From Luteimonas rhizosphaericola (GTDB lineage Bacteria > Pseudomonadota > Gammaproteobacteria > Xanthomonadales > Xanthomonadaceae): DNA of 64,000 nucleotides. Numbering within the stretch: the first letter of the stretch is position 1; each line of letters opens with the position of its first letter. The stretch lies in NCBI RefSeq assembly GCF_029888045.1, contig NZ_JARXRN010000028.1:1-64000 (forward strand), written 5' to 3'. This document shows, piece after piece, positions 37,265-47,949 of this stretch. The notes under the pieces were generated by a model, which was not told the origin of the DNA, did no database searches, and saw nothing but the letters and a program-made list of their open reading frames with translations. The position numbers and the translations under genes were made by a program.

Positions 37265-37713
37265 GATCCCGCTCCGTCGCCGGACTGCGCGGCCAGCCGC
37301 GCACGGCGGCCGCCGAGGTCGTCCATCTCGCGCTGCACGCGCTGCTCGGCGGCCTTCGATTCCTGCGCCCGGTAGCTGTCGGCCAGCTGTTCGAGCACCT
37401 TCGTCTCGCGGCTGGCCAGCATCAGCCGCGCACGCTCGACGTCGCTGAGCTGGCGGCTCTGGTCGACGATCCCGGCCTGCTGCACCACCGCGGCGTTGAG
37501 CCGCTCGCGGAACGCGAGCCGGTTGACCAGCAGCGCCGGCGAGATCGAGGCCTCGGCCGGTGCGGCCGCGTATTCCTCGGCGTAGCGCCGCAGCGCGTCC
37601 AGGCGCTCCTGCTGCTCGCCGAGCGCGCGCTCGCGGTCGGCGACCTCGCGCGCGACCGAGTCCTGTCGCTGCTGCATGATCCTGAGCAGCGGATCGAGCC
37701 GTTGCGAACGCAT
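37261..37713 (-). CDS. fliJ: Flagellar export protein FliJ
   Basis: A 150-residue, strongly helical coiled-coil protein that links the FliI ATPase ring to FlhA. It is rich in Arg, Glu, Gln and Leu heptads (ADRERALGEQQERLDALRRY) and has the length expected for FliJ. Sequence identity in this family is low; position between fliI and fliK makes the call firm. It starts five bases after the fliI stop. Confidence 0.92.
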   Translation of the reverse strand: MRSQRLDPLLRIMQQRQDSVAREVADRERALGEQQERLDALRRYAEEYAAAPAEASISPALLVNRLAFRERLNAAVVQQAGIVDQSRQLSDVERARLMLASRETKVLEQLADSYRAQESKAAEQRVQREMDDLGGRRARLAAQSGDGAGS

Positions 37714-37718
37714 GGACG

Positions 37719-39122
37719 TCAGGCCTCCTGCGGGCGGGATGGGGCGGCGCCCTGCGGCGCGCCGGGGTCGAGCAGCGTGGCGAGCGCGTCGCGGCTGGAC
37801 GCCACGTCCGCGGCCTCGCTCACGTCCTGGCCGAGGAAGGCCTGGATCGCGGGCCAGCGGGCGACGGCCTCGTCCACCACCGGATCGCTGCCGCGCTGGT
37901 AGGCGCCGATCGCGATCAGGTCGCGCTGCGCCGAATGCGCCGCCATCAGCCGCTTGAGCCGGCGGATGCGCTCGCGCCACGGCGCGTCGGTGATCTCCTG
38001 CATGACGCGGCTCACCGACACCTCGACGTCGATCGCCGGGTACTGGCCGGCGTCGGCGATGCGGCGGGTGAGCACGATGTGGCCGTCGAGGATCGCGCGC
38101 GCGGCGTCGGCGATCGGCTCCTGCTGGTCGTCGCCTTCGGTGAGCACGGTGTAGAACGCGGTGATCGAGCCGCGGCCGTCGGCGCCGTTGCCGGCGCGTT
38201 CCACCAGCTGCGGCAGCTTGGCGAACACGCTCGGCGGATAGCCGCGCGTGGTCGGCGGTTCGCCCACCGACAGGCCGATCTCGCGCTGGGCATGGGCGAA
38301 ACGGGTCAGCGAATCCATCAGCAGCAGCACGTGCAGGCCCTGGTCGCGGTAGTACTCGGCGATCGCGGTGGCGCGCAGCGCGCCGTGCAGGCGCGCCAGC
38401 GGCGGCCGGTCGGCGGGCGTGGCCACCACCACCGCGCGGCGCAGGCCTTCCTCGCCCAGCGTGCTCTCGACGAAGTCGCGCACCTCGCGGCCGCGTTCGC
38501 CGATCAGGCCGACCACGATCACGTCGGCCTTGGTGAAGCGGGTCATCATGCCCAGCAGCGTGGACTTGCCCACGCCAGAGCCGGCGAACAGGCCGATGCG
38601 CTGGCCGCGGCCGATCGGCAGCAGGGCGTTGATCGCGCGCACGCCCACGTCGAGCGACTGCGTGATCGGCTCGCGCATCAGCGGATTGATCGCGGTGCCG
38701 GCCAGGCCGACCCACTGTTCGGCGCGGATCGGGCCGCGGCCGTCGAGCGGCACGCCGTCGCTGTCGATGACGCGACCGAGCAGGCCTTCGCCCACGGCCA
38801 CTTCGCCGCGCCGGCGCGAGGGCACCACGCGCGCGTTCGGCAGCAGGCCCTCCAGGTCGGCGGTCGGCATCAGGTAGGTGCGGTCGCCGGCGAAGCCGAC
38901 GACTTCGGCATCCACCCAGCGCCCGCCGGCGGTTTCCACCTTGCAGCGCGAACCCAGCGGCGCGCTGCAGCCGGAGGCTTCGAGCGTCAGGCCGACCGCG
39001 CGCCGCAGCACGCCCTCGCGGGCCAGCGCCAGCGAGGCCGGCTTCGGATCGGCGGCCTGCAGGCGCGCGGCCAGGCGCAGGTTGCGCGCCTCCTGCCAGT
39101 GCGCGGCGGCGACCGCGCTCAC
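37719..39122 (-). CDS. fliI: Flagellum-specific ATPase FliI
   Basis: The 467-residue export ATPase related to the F1 beta subunit. GTG 39122 overlaps the fliH stop (GTGA) and gives MSAVAAAHWQEARNL. Walker A is GLFAGSGVGKSTLLG, Walker B LHVLLLMDSLTRFAHAQRE; EPPTTRGYPPSVFAKLPQLVERAG is the family signature. Confidence 0.97.
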   Translation of the reverse strand: MSAVAAAHWQEARNLRLAARLQAADPKPASLALAREGVLRRAVGLTLEASGCSAPLGSRCKVETAGGRWVDAEVVGFAGDRTYLMPTADLEGLLPNARVVPSRRRGEVAVGEGLLGRVIDSDGVPLDGRGPIRAEQWVGLAGTAINPLMREPITQSLDVGVRAINALLPIGRGQRIGLFAGSGVGKSTLLGMMTRFTKADVIVVGLIGERGREVRDFVESTLGEEGLRRAVVVATPADRPPLARLHGALRATAIAEYYRDQGLHVLLLMDSLTRFAHAQREIGLSVGEPPTTRGYPPSVFAKLPQLVERAGNGADGRGSITAFYTVLTEGDDQQEPIADAARAILDGHIVLTRRIADAGQYPAIDVEVSVSRVMQEITDAPWRERIRRLKRLMAAHSAQRDLIAIGAYQRGSDPVVDEAVARWPAIQAFLGQDVSEAADVASSRDALATLLDPGAPQGAAPSRPQEA

Positions 39123-39751
39123 GGCTGCGCCTCGCTGGCGGCCAGGGTCGCCTCGAGCACGCACTGCAGGCGCGAGGCGATGGTGCCGTCGATGCGCACG
39201 CTCTCGCTGTGCAGGCGCAGTTCGCCGCGGCCGAGCGCGCCGTCCACCACCAGGCGCACGCCGTCCAGGCCGGCCAGGTGCGGGGCGAGCACGCCGAAAT
39301 CGTCGTTGTGCAGGCGCAGTTCGAGTTCGCGGGTGTCGCTGCCCACCGCCTCCAGCGCCTCGCGCACCAGGTCGGCCAGCAGGGTGGGATCGGTCCGGTA
39401 GGCGCGCCCGAGCAGGCTGCCGGCGATGCGCACCGCCAGGTCGGCCAGCGCCTCGGCCACTTCGCCGTCGAGGCGCGCCAGCGGCCGGGTGAAGCCGTCC
39501 AGCACGCCTTCGATCTGCGCCACCATGCGCCGGATCTCGGCCTGGCCGGCGGCGAGGCCTTCGGCGTGGCCGCGGGCGTAGCCTTCCTCGCGCGCGGCGC
39601 GTTCGAGCGCCTGCAGGTCCTCGACGCTGGGCGGCGCCGGCGGCGGTTCCGGCGCCGGCGGCGGCACCACCGACAGTCCGGGCGCGTTCCAGCGCACCGC
39701 GCCGGAGGCCATCGTCGGGTCCACCGCGGGCAGCGCGCCGGCGGCGTTCAA
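39119..39751 (-). CDS. fliH: Flagellar export regulator FliH
   Basis: A 210-residue negative regulator and carrier of FliI. A Pro-rich N-terminus is followed by the GxxxG-type helix region (AAREEGYARGHAEGLAAGQAE) and a C-terminal domain that resembles the V-type ATPase E subunit. It overlaps fliG and fliI by four bases each. Confidence 0.94.
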   Translation of the reverse strand: MNAAGALPAVDPTMASGAVRWNAPGLSVVPPPAPEPPPAPPSVEDLQALERAAREEGYARGHAEGLAAGQAEIRRMVAQIEGVLDGFTRPLARLDGEVAEALADLAVRIAGSLLGRAYRTDPTLLADLVREALEAVGSDTRELELRLHNDDFGVLAPHLAGLDGVRLVVDGALGRGELRLHSESVRIDGTIASRLQCVLEATLAASEAQP

Positions 39752-40761
39752 ACCAGCACCTCGGCCTTGGCCGCGAGCTGGATGTCGCCGTTGTCGGCCA
39801 TCCGCCGCACCACCGCCAGGATTTCCTTCTGCGCCGCTTCCACCTCGGCCAGGCGCACCGGGCCGCGTGCCTCCATGTCCTCGATCAGGATCTCGGCCGC
39901 GCGCTGCGACATGTTGCCGGTGATCTTCTCGCGCACGCGCGCGTCGGCGCCGCGCAGGGCCAGCGCCAGCTGTTCACTGGAGATCTCGCGCAGCACCGCC
40001 TGCATCGCGCGGTCGTCGATCTCGGCCAGGTTGTCGAACACGAACATCAGGTCGCGGATGCGGGTGCCGAGCTCGCTGTCGACCTCGCCGATCGCGCCCA
40101 GCAGCACCTCGTCCTGGCCGGAGTCCATGAAGTTGAGGATGTTGGCCGCCACCTTCACCCCGCCCACCGACGAGGACTTGATGTTCTGGCTGCCGGAGAA
40201 CTGCCGCGCCATCACTTCGTTGAGTTCGTTGAGCGCATGCGGCGGGATGCCGTCGAGCGTGGCCAGGCGCAGCAGCACGTCCACGCGCACGCGTTCGGCC
40301 AGGCACTTGAGCACTTCGGCGGCCTGGTCGCCGTCGAGGTGGGCCATCACGATGGCGATGATCTGCGGGTGCTCGTTGCGCACCAGTTCCGCGATCGCGC
40401 GCGGCTCCATCCACTTCAGGGTGTCGAGGCCGGAGGTGTTGCGGCCGTGCAGGATGCGGTCGATCAGGCTGCTGGCGCGGTCCTCGCCGAGCGCCTGGGT
40501 GAGCACCGCGCGTACGTATTCGTCCGCGCCGCTGCCCAGGCCGCTGGGCTGGGCCAGCACGTCGACGAACTCGTCGAACACCTTGGCCACGGCCTCGCGG
40601 CTCACGCCGCCGACCGAGGTCATCGCCAGGCCGAGCTTCTGCACTTCCTTGGCGCCCATGTGCTTGAGCACCTCGGCCGCCTGCTGCTCGCCGAGCGAGA
40701 GCAGCACGATCGCCGCGCGCTGCACGCCGGTGAGCGAATCGGTGCGCACCAGGTCAGCCAT
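39748..40761 (-). CDS. fliG: Flagellar motor switch protein FliG
   Basis: The torque-generating rotor protein, 337 residues. N-terminal (FliF-binding), middle (EHPQIIAIVMAHLDGDQAAEVL, with the EHPQ motif) and C-terminal domains are complete. The charged torque helix region reads LMFVFDNLAEIDDRAMQAVLREI. It overlaps the end of fliF by eight bases. Confidence 0.97.
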   Translation of the reverse strand: MADLVRTDSLTGVQRAAIVLLSLGEQQAAEVLKHMGAKEVQKLGLAMTSVGGVSREAVAKVFDEFVDVLAQPSGLGSGADEYVRAVLTQALGEDRASSLIDRILHGRNTSGLDTLKWMEPRAIAELVRNEHPQIIAIVMAHLDGDQAAEVLKCLAERVRVDVLLRLATLDGIPPHALNELNEVMARQFSGSQNIKSSSVGGVKVAANILNFMDSGQDEVLLGAIGEVDSELGTRIRDLMFVFDNLAEIDDRAMQAVLREISSEQLALALRGADARVREKITGNMSQRAAEILIEDMEARGPVRLAEVEAAQKEILAVVRRMADNGDIQLAAKAEVLV

Positions 40762-42430
40762 CGGAGGCCACCATGTCGCGCACCACCTGGGCCACGCGCT
40801 TGGCGTCGGTGTTGACCGCGGTGCGCGCGATCTCGAGCTTGTCGTCGAAGTTCATCGCCGCCGCGCCCGGGGCGCCGCCGGCGGGCGCCGCCACCTTGGC
40901 CTGCGCGGGCGCGGAGAGGGTGACCGGCGGTTCGTCGTCGACGTCGGCGGCCGGCAGCACGGTCGCCGTCGCGACCTTGGGCGCCAGCAGCTGGCGCGAG
41001 GCCGGCCGCAGCACGGTGAAGATCAGCAGCAGCACCGCCAGGCCGCCGAACACCAGCCGCGCCAGTTCGCGCGCACGCGGGTGCTGCCAGATCGGCGGGC
41101 CTTCCAGCGGCGCGTCCAGCGCGCCGCGGGCGAACGGGGCGTTGACCACCGAGACCACGTCGCCGCGCGCGGCGTCGAAGCCGATCGCCTGCTGCACCAG
41201 GGTCTCGATGCGCGTGATCTCGGCGGCGCTCAGGGCGCGGCCCGCGGCGGCCGCGGCGGGCGCACCGTTGGCGCCCGGGGCCGCGGGCGCGGCGGGGGCG
41301 AGGTTGTCGACCAGCACCGCCGCGGTGACGCGGCGGATGCGGCCGGGCGCCTGGCGGGTGTGGGTCAGGGTGCGGTCGATCTCGTAGTTGCGCACCGAGC
41401 TGCGGCTGCCCGGGCCGGTGCTGGCCTCGGCCGCCGCCGGCGCGGCGAGATCGGCCGCGTCGGGGTTGTTGCTCACCGCGCCCGGCACGCCCTGGGCGAC
41501 CGCGTCGGCGCCGCCGACCGCGCTGCCGCTCTCGGACACCTGCTCGCTGCGCACCATCGCCGGCTGCGGGCCGTAGCGCTCGCTGGCCTCCTCGGTCTGG
41601 GCGAAATCCATGTCCACGCTGACCTTGGCGCTCACGCGCCCGGGGCCGGTCATCGGCTCGAGCAGTTCCTCGATGCGCTGCACGTACACCGCTTCCTGGC
41701 GCCGCTGCTGGTCGAACTGCTTGGCGCCGATCGCGTCCTCGCTCTGCGGGTCGGCGTTGGAGAGCATGCGGCCGAACTGGTCGACCACGGTCACGCGCTC
41801 GGGCGGCAGCCCGGGGATGGACGAGGCGACGAGGTGCACGATCGCATTCACCTGGCCCTGCTCGAGCGTGCTGCCGGCGCGCAGCTGCAGCACCACCGAG
41901 GCGCTGGCCGGTTCCTTCTGGCGGGTGAACGCGCTCGGCTTGGGCATGGCCAGGTGCACGCGCGCCTCGCGCACGGGCCGCAGGTTGCCGATGGTGCGCG
42001 CCAGCTCGATCTCCTGCGCGTGCTGGTAGCGCGCGCTCTCGATGAACTGGCTGGTGCCGAAGCCCTGGTCGCCCTGCATCGATTCGAAGCCCTTGCCGTC
42101 GGCCGCCGGCAGGCCGGCCGCGGCCAGCGCCATGCGCGCATCGCCGACCTGGTCGAGCGGCACCGCCAGCGCGCCGGTGGCCGGGTCGAGCTTGAACGGG
42201 ATCTGCGCGGTGCGCAGCAGTTCGGCGGCCTCGGCGTTGGACTTGGGGTCCAGCCCGGCCTGCACCGGCACGAAGTCCGGCTTCTGGCTCCAGAAGAACA
42301 GCCACAGCCCGAGCGCGATCGCCGCGGCGACCAGCGCCAGCAGGCCGAGCTGGCGCACCGCCGGGATGTCCTGCAGGCGGCCGAGGTCGCGCAGGTTGGC
42401 GGAGGCCTTGGGAAGTGCGATCACGCTCAT
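40754..42430 (-). CDS. fliF: Flagellar MS-ring protein FliF
   Basis: A 558-residue ring protein and base of the flagellum. Membrane helices lie at about 30-51 (LGLLALVAAAIALGLWLFFW) and near 440-465 (LARLVFGGLAVLLLIFTVL). The ring-building motif region (YQHAQEIELARTIGNLRPVREARVHLAMPKPSAFTRQ in the full protein) and the C-terminal FliG-binding peptide are present. It lies 53 bases after fliE. Confidence 0.97.
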   Translation of the reverse strand: MSVIALPKASANLRDLGRLQDIPAVRQLGLLALVAAAIALGLWLFFWSQKPDFVPVQAGLDPKSNAEAAELLRTAQIPFKLDPATGALAVPLDQVGDARMALAAAGLPAADGKGFESMQGDQGFGTSQFIESARYQHAQEIELARTIGNLRPVREARVHLAMPKPSAFTRQKEPASASVVLQLRAGSTLEQGQVNAIVHLVASSIPGLPPERVTVVDQFGRMLSNADPQSEDAIGAKQFDQQRRQEAVYVQRIEELLEPMTGPGRVSAKVSVDMDFAQTEEASERYGPQPAMVRSEQVSESGSAVGGADAVAQGVPGAVSNNPDAADLAAPAAAEASTGPGSRSSVRNYEIDRTLTHTRQAPGRIRRVTAAVLVDNLAPAAPAAPGANGAPAAAAAGRALSAAEITRIETLVQQAIGFDAARGDVVSVVNAPFARGALDAPLEGPPIWQHPRARELARLVFGGLAVLLLIFTVLRPASRQLLAPKVATATVLPAADVDDEPPVTLSAPAQAKVAAPAGGAPGAAAMNFDDKLEIARTAVNTDAKRVAQVVRDMVASDG

Positions 42431-42483
42431 GGTCGGGGCCGGCTGGAGGTCGTGGGCGGGGTGGTGGAGTCAGGGGCGCCGGG

Positions 42484-42843
42484 TCAGACCGGCATGTTCA
42501 TCACGTCCTGGTAGGCCTGGACGAGGCGGTTGCGCACCTCGACCGTGGCCCGGAACGCGACCTGCGACTGCTGCATCGCGACCATCACCCGGGCCAGGTC
42601 CGCGCGCGGGTCGCCGAGTTCGAACGCCTGCTGCAGGGCGCCGGCATTGGCCTGGGTGGCGCTGACCTTGTCGATCGTGTTCGACAGCGTCTCGGCGAAC
42701 CCCGGCGTGCCCTGGGCCTTGCCCGCGCCGCCCACTCCGCCCACGTCGATCGCGTTTGAGGGCGCGACGTCGGCGCGCGCGGCTCCGGTGCGCATCTCGT
42801 GCGCGCGGATCTGCGAAAGGATCGATGAGATGGCGTCGGACAT
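42484..42843 (-). CDS. fliE: Flagellar hook-basal body complex protein FliE
   Basis: A 119-residue rod adapter between the MS ring and the rod. The C-terminal half (FAETLSNTIDKVSATQANA, then VEVRNRLVQAYQDVMNMPV) is diagnostic. It is the first gene of the fliEFGHIJK operon, with a sigma-54 site 35-49 bases before the ATG. Confidence 0.96.
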   Translation of the reverse strand: MSDAISSILSQIRAHEMRTGAARADVAPSNAIDVGGVGGAGKAQGTPGFAETLSNTIDKVSATQANAGALQQAFELGDPRADLARVMVAMQQSQVAFRATVEVRNRLVQAYQDVMNMPV

Positions 42844-42877
42844 CGCGTGGGCTGCCGGTCGGTCTGCAGGGGATCAG

Positions 42878-42892
42878 GCAAGTCCCGTGCCA
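42878..42892 (-). promoter_or_regulatory. Sigma-54 promoter of fliE operon
   Basis: On the minus strand this is TGGCACGGGACTTGC, a perfect TGGCAC-N5-TTGC match. The predicted leader to ATG 42843 is about 23 bases. It lies in the short gap after fleQ, so fleQ and fliE are separate units. Confidence 0.88.
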
Positions 42893-42926
42893 CGGCCGCG
42901 TCGGAAAGCCGCCGCGACGGCGTGGC

Positions 42927-44389
<1,463 letters not shown>

Positions 44390-44393
<4 letters not shown>

Positions 44394-44794
44394 GCCGACG
44401 CCTCCGTAGCGGTGCCGGTGTTGCCGTCGCTGGCCAGGGCCTCGAGCAGCGGCAGCACTTCGTGGATGTAGGCCAGCTTGCTGACGAACGCGTCGGCACC
44501 GGCGCGCAGCGCGTGCTCGCGGTGCTCGCCGTCGTCGAAGTGGCTGGCGATGACGATGTAGGGCGGGTCGTCCTGGGCCTTGATCAGGCGCGTGGCCTGC
44601 AGCCCGCCCATCTCGGGCATGGCCAGGTCCATCAGCACCACGTCCGGGCGCAGCACCTCGCACTGGGCGATCGCCTCCACCCCGTTGCCGGCGGTGCCGG
44701 CCACGGTCAGCCAGGACAGGCGGCGGAAGTGGCGCATCGCCGCGGAGATGAAGCCGGCATGGTCGTCGACCAGCAGCACGGAAATCTGGCGCAT
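44390..44794 (-). CDS. Single-domain response regulator between rpoN and fleQ
   Basis: A 134-residue receiver with no output domain: Asp10/Asp11, phospho-acceptor Asp56 ([13 protein letters not shown]), and a Lys in DAFVSKLAY. It resembles the receiver of NarL-type regulators more than CheY. The start overlaps the rpoN stop by one base and the stop overlaps fleQ by four, so it is co-translated with both regulators. Its kinase and role are unknown. Confidence 0.88.
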
Positions 44795-46185
44795 CAGGCG
44801 GTCTCCTGCCGGACCTGGCGCGGGGCCAGGCGCTGGCGTGCGCGGGCGGGGCCGATCGCCAGCTGGTCGCGGTACTTGGCCACGGTGCGGCGGGCGATGC
44901 GGATGCCCTGGCGGGCGAGGATGCCGGCGATCACGTCGTCGGCCAGCGGGGCGTTGGCGGGTTCGTCGTCGATCAGGCGCTTGACCATCGCCTTGACCGC
45001 GCTGCCGCTGACGTCGGCGCCTTCCAGGCGCACCGCGAACAGGCGCTTGAGTTCGAAGGTGCCGCGCGGGGTCTGGATGTACTTGCCGCTCACGATCCGC
45101 GAGACGGTGGATTCGTGCACGCCGATGCTGTCGGCGACCTCGCGCAGGGTCAGCGGCAGGATCGCCTCCGGGCCCTGGTCAAGAAAGGCGCCTTGGCGTT
45201 CGACCAGCACCTGCGCGGTGCGCAGCAGGGTCTCGTTGCGCATCGACACGCCGCGCACCAGCCAGCGTGCCTCGTCCAGCAGGCCGCGCAGCACGGTGTG
45301 CTCGCTGCCGGCCAGCGCGCGCTCGCAGTGCGGTGCCAGGCGCACGCGCGGCGCGGCGCGGCGGTTGAGCGCCACCCGCCAGGCGCCGCCGGCGTGCCAG
45401 GCGAGCACGTCGGGGACGATATGCTCGTGCACGTCGGACACCGGGGCCTGCACCGGGTGCGGGCGCAGGGCCAGGATCATCGCCAGCGCCGCGCGCACGA
45501 GGGCGGCTCCGGCGCCGGTGGCGGCGGCGATCGCGGCCTCGTCGTGGGCGGCCAGCAGGTCGACGTGGTCGGCCAGGATCCGCAGCGCCAGCGCGCGGGC
45601 GGCATCCTCGGGCAGCGCGCGAAGCTGCGCCGACAGGCATTCGCGGGCGTCGGCGGCGGCCATGCCCGGCCAGTCGCCGTGCAGCAGGCGCAGGCGCAGC
45701 ACGCCGACGTCGCCGGCGCGGGCCGGGAACGCGGCGCGCGCGGCGGCCAGCAGGGCGTCGAGCGGCTGCTCGAGGTAGCCGCGGTCGTCGCAGTGGTCCA
45801 GCCACCAGGCCGCGACCTCGAGGTCGGCGGGCGCCCAGTGCAGGTCCAGCAGGCGCAGCAGGCGCAGGCGCGGATCGCTCGACTCGCCCTCGGCGATGCG
45901 CGCGGAAGCGTCGTCGTCGGCCGCGCCGACGCTGCCGCCGGACAGGAAGGCCGGCTCGGGCAGTTCGTCCCAGGCCGCCGCTTCGAGCGCCGCGGTCTCG
46001 GCGGTGGACTCGTCCTCGGGTTCGTCGCCGGGCTCTTCCTGCTCCAGCAGCGGGTTGCGCTCCAGCGCCTGGCGCAGCTCCTGTTCGAGCTGCGGCGCGG
46101 TCAGCTGCAGCAGCCGGATCGACTGCAGCAGCTGCGGCGTCAGGTTGACGCCCTGGACCATGCCGACGCGAAGACTTCCTTTCAT
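44794..46185 (-). CDS. rpoN: RNA polymerase sigma-54 factor RpoN (flagellar-cluster copy)
   Basis: A 463-residue sigma-54. ATG 46185 gives [20 protein letters not shown]. Region I ([31 protein letters not shown]), the acidic region II, the core-binding part, the helix-turn-helix ([18 protein letters not shown]) and the RpoN box ([10 protein letters not shown]) are all seen. In Xanthomonas a second copy, rpoN2, sits at this place next to fleQ, so another rpoN may exist elsewhere in the genome. Confidence 0.95.
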   Translation of the reverse strand: MKGSLRVGMVQGVNLTPQLLQSIRLLQLTAPQLEQELRQALERNPLLEQEEPGDEPEDESTAETAALEAAAWDELPEPAFLSGGSVGAADDDASARIAEGESSDPRLRLLRLLDLHWAPADLEVAAWWLDHCDDRGYLEQPLDALLAAARAAFPARAGDVGVLRLRLLHGDWPGMAAADARECLSAQLRALPEDAARALALRILADHVDLLAAHDEAAIAAATGAGAALVRAALAMILALRPHPVQAPVSDVHEHIVPDVLAWHAGGAWRVALNRRAAPRVRLAPHCERALAGSEHTVLRGLLDEARWLVRGVSMRNETLLRTAQVLVERQGAFLDQGPEAILPLTLREVADSIGVHESTVSRIVSGKYIQTPRGTFELKRLFAVRLEGADVSGSAVKAMVKRLIDDEPANAPLADDVIAGILARQGIRIARRTVAKYRDQLAIGPARARQRLAPRQVRQETA

Positions 46186-46297
46186 GCCCCTGACTCCCGT
46201 GCGCCGGCAGGTCGCCGGCGAGTGGAGGCATCGTGAGCGTGTCGTGACGGTTTCCGAATCGGGGCGCACCCGGGTCCGGATCGGGGCGTTCCCGGTC

Positions 46298-46322
46298 CGA
46301 TGTCGGGGAGTCCCCGACATCG
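46298..46322. promoter_or_regulatory. Perfect 12-bp inverted repeat upstream of rpoN
   Basis: CGATGTCGGGGA and TCCCCGACATCG are separated by one base, in the 201-base gap between the LuxR-type gene and rpoN. It could be a dimer-binding operator for rpoN or a terminator for the upstream gene; no T run follows on either strand, which favours an operator slightly. Confidence 0.5.
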
Positions 46323-46386
46323 CGTCATGTTTCCGACGCGGGGGGAGCAGAAGGTGACGCGAACCGACGCGCCGCGTCACCCGCGC

Positions 46387-47022
46387 TCAGGGGCGATCGT
46401 GCAGCCGCATGGCGATCCGGAGCAGTTCGCCGGCATTCCGGCAGCCCAGCGCCTCCATGATCCGCGCGCGGTGGGTTTCCACGGTCTTGACGCTGATTCC
46501 GAGGTCGCCGGCGATCTGCTTGGTGGTGCGGCCGGCGCCGATCGCGTCGAGGATCTCGCGCTGCCGCCGCGGCAGCGCGTCGACGTTGCCCTCGCCGCGG
46601 GCGCCGTTGCGCAACGCCTGCAATTGCGGTGCCTGGACGTGCGGGCTGAGGTAGGTGCGGCCGGCGGCGGCCGCGCGCAGGGCGATCTCGAGCTCGGCCG
46701 GGGCGGCCTCCTTGACCACGAAGCCCATCGCACCGCGCGCCAGCGCCTCGCGCACGTGCAGGGCGTCGTCGTGCATCGACATGATCACCACCGCGCTCTC
46801 GGGGCAGGTCGCGCGCAGTTCGGCCAGGGCGTCGAACCCGCTGCGCCCCGGCATCGACAGGTCCAGCAGCACGATGTGCGGCAGGGACTCGCGCGTGCGC
46901 AGCACCGCCTCGTCGGCGTTGCTGGCCTCGGCCACGACCTCGATGTCCGCGAACGACTCCAGCAACCGGCGCAGGCCGGCACGCACCAGCGTGTGGTCAT
47001 CGCAGATCAGTACTCGCAGCAA
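46387..47022 (-). CDS. LuxR/NarL-family response regulator
   Basis: A 211-residue two-domain regulator: receiver (Asp8/Asp9, phospho-acceptor Asp54 in IVLLDLSMPG, Lys in GFVVKEA) and a C-terminal LuxR-type helix-turn-helix (LPRRQREILDAIGAGRTTKQIAGDLGISVKTVETHR in the full domain). I place the start at TTG 47022 because GGAGG sits at a proper distance and it gives MLRVLICDDH, the usual family N-terminus; ATG 47052 is the alternative. No partner kinase is adjacent. It may add an environmental input to flagellar gene control. Confidence 0.88.
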   Translation of the reverse strand: MLRVLICDDHTLVRAGLRRLLESFADIEVVAEASNADEAVLRTRESLPHIVLLDLSMPGRSGFDALAELRATCPESAVVIMSMHDDALHVREALARGAMGFVVKEAAPAELEIALRAAAAGRTYLSPHVQAPQLQALRNGARGEGNVDALPRRQREILDAIGAGRTTKQIAGDLGISVKTVETHRARIMEALGCRNAGELLRIAMRLHDRP

Positions 47023-47104
47023 CGCTACCCCCTCCGCTTGCGCGCCCACCATAGCGCGCGTCGCGGGCACGCGTCGCGCACCCCCGCGAAGTGTGACAGG
47101 TTGC

Positions 47105-47671
47105 TCAGGTCTCGGGCCGCGGACGCCGGCTTTCCGCCACCGCGCGCCGATGGATCCGGAACAGGTGCCGCTCCAGCGCGGCTTCCAGCGCCGGCGGCAG
47201 CGGGTCGAACCGCAGCCACACGCGCAGCCCTTCGGCGGTCTGTTCGCGCGCGAGCTCGGTCGCCGGCAGCTGCAGCGTGGACGGCAGCCAGTCGGCGGGA
47301 CGGACCCGCAGCAGGCCGCCTTCGGGCGCGTCGGGCGGCGGTTCGGACAGCAGCAGGCAGGCGCCGCGCGCCGACCACTGCAGGAAGCGCACCGGGTCGG
47401 CGTCCTCGTGCCGGACGAGGCTGGCGACCAGGGTGGTCAACAGGTCGAGCTTGGCCTCGATCCGCGGCAGCGCGTGGTCGCCGCCGCTTTCGGGCTCTTC
47501 GTTGCGTGGGCCGTCCTCGACCACCGCCAGCGCGCGCAGCAGCGCCTCGGCGCTCGCGGCCAGCACGGGGTCGGTGCGGCGCGGGCGCGGCACGAACGCC
47601 GCCGGCCGCAGTTCCTCGCAGCTCAGGCTGTCGCCGAACAGCAGCTCCGCGGCGGCGGCGGGCGTGGTCAC
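47105..47671 (-). CDS. PilZ-like domain protein of the fliS-fliT operon
   Basis: A 188-residue protein starting at GTG 47671, which overlaps the preceding gene's stop (GTGA). The central and C-terminal part (FLQWSARGACLLLSEPPPDAPEGG, then WLPSTLQLPATEL) resembles PilZ domains, which bind c-di-GMP; the canonical RxxxR and D/NxSxxG motifs are not clear. Xanthomonas genomes carry a PilZ-like gene in this position. It could link c-di-GMP to filament assembly or swimming; this is inference. Confidence 0.6.
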   Translation of the reverse strand: MTTPAAAAELLFGDSLSCEELRPAAFVPRPRRTDPVLAASAEALLRALAVVEDGPRNEEPESGGDHALPRIEAKLDLLTTLVASLVRHEDADPVRFLQWSARGACLLLSEPPPDAPEGGLLRVRPADWLPSTLQLPATELAREQTAEGLRVWLRFDPLPPALEAALERHLFRIHRRAVAESRRPRPET

Positions 47672-47949
47672 GCCAGTTCCCGCAGCCACGCGCGTGCCCC
47701 GCGCTGGTCGTGGCCGAGCTTGTCGAGCGCGCGGCCGACCGCGTCGCGCGCGGACTGGATCTCGGCCGCCAACGCCTGCTGCGCCTGGAGCAGCGCGCGC
47801 CACGGCGCCTGCGGCTGGGTGCTGAAATCGACCGCGGACACGGCCGCGACCACGGCCTGGTCGTGCGCCTGCAGTAGGGCGGTGGCGCGGTCGAAGGCGT
47901 CGGCGGCGATCGCCGCGCGCACTTCGTCCACCGGCAGCACCGGGATCAC
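47668..47949 (-). CDS. fliT: FliT-like flagellar chaperone candidate
   Basis: A 93-residue, mostly helical protein directly after fliS, overlapping it by four bases. Size, helical character and the position fliD-fliS-fliT suit FliT, the export chaperone for the cap protein FliD. Sequence conservation in FliT is low and no diagnostic motif is visible, so the name rests mainly on position. Confidence 0.6.
   Translation of the reverse strand: MIPVLPVDEVRAAIAADAFDRATALLQAHDQAVVAAVSAVDFSTQPQAPWRALLQAQQALAAEIQSARDAVGRALDKLGHDQRGARAWLRELA

Noticed and set aside
44394-44663. Longer upstream start for fleQ in the same frame
   Set aside because: The extension is antisense-like low-complexity sequence over the receiver gene; ATG 44393 has the standard four-base overlap and gives a FleQ of normal length.
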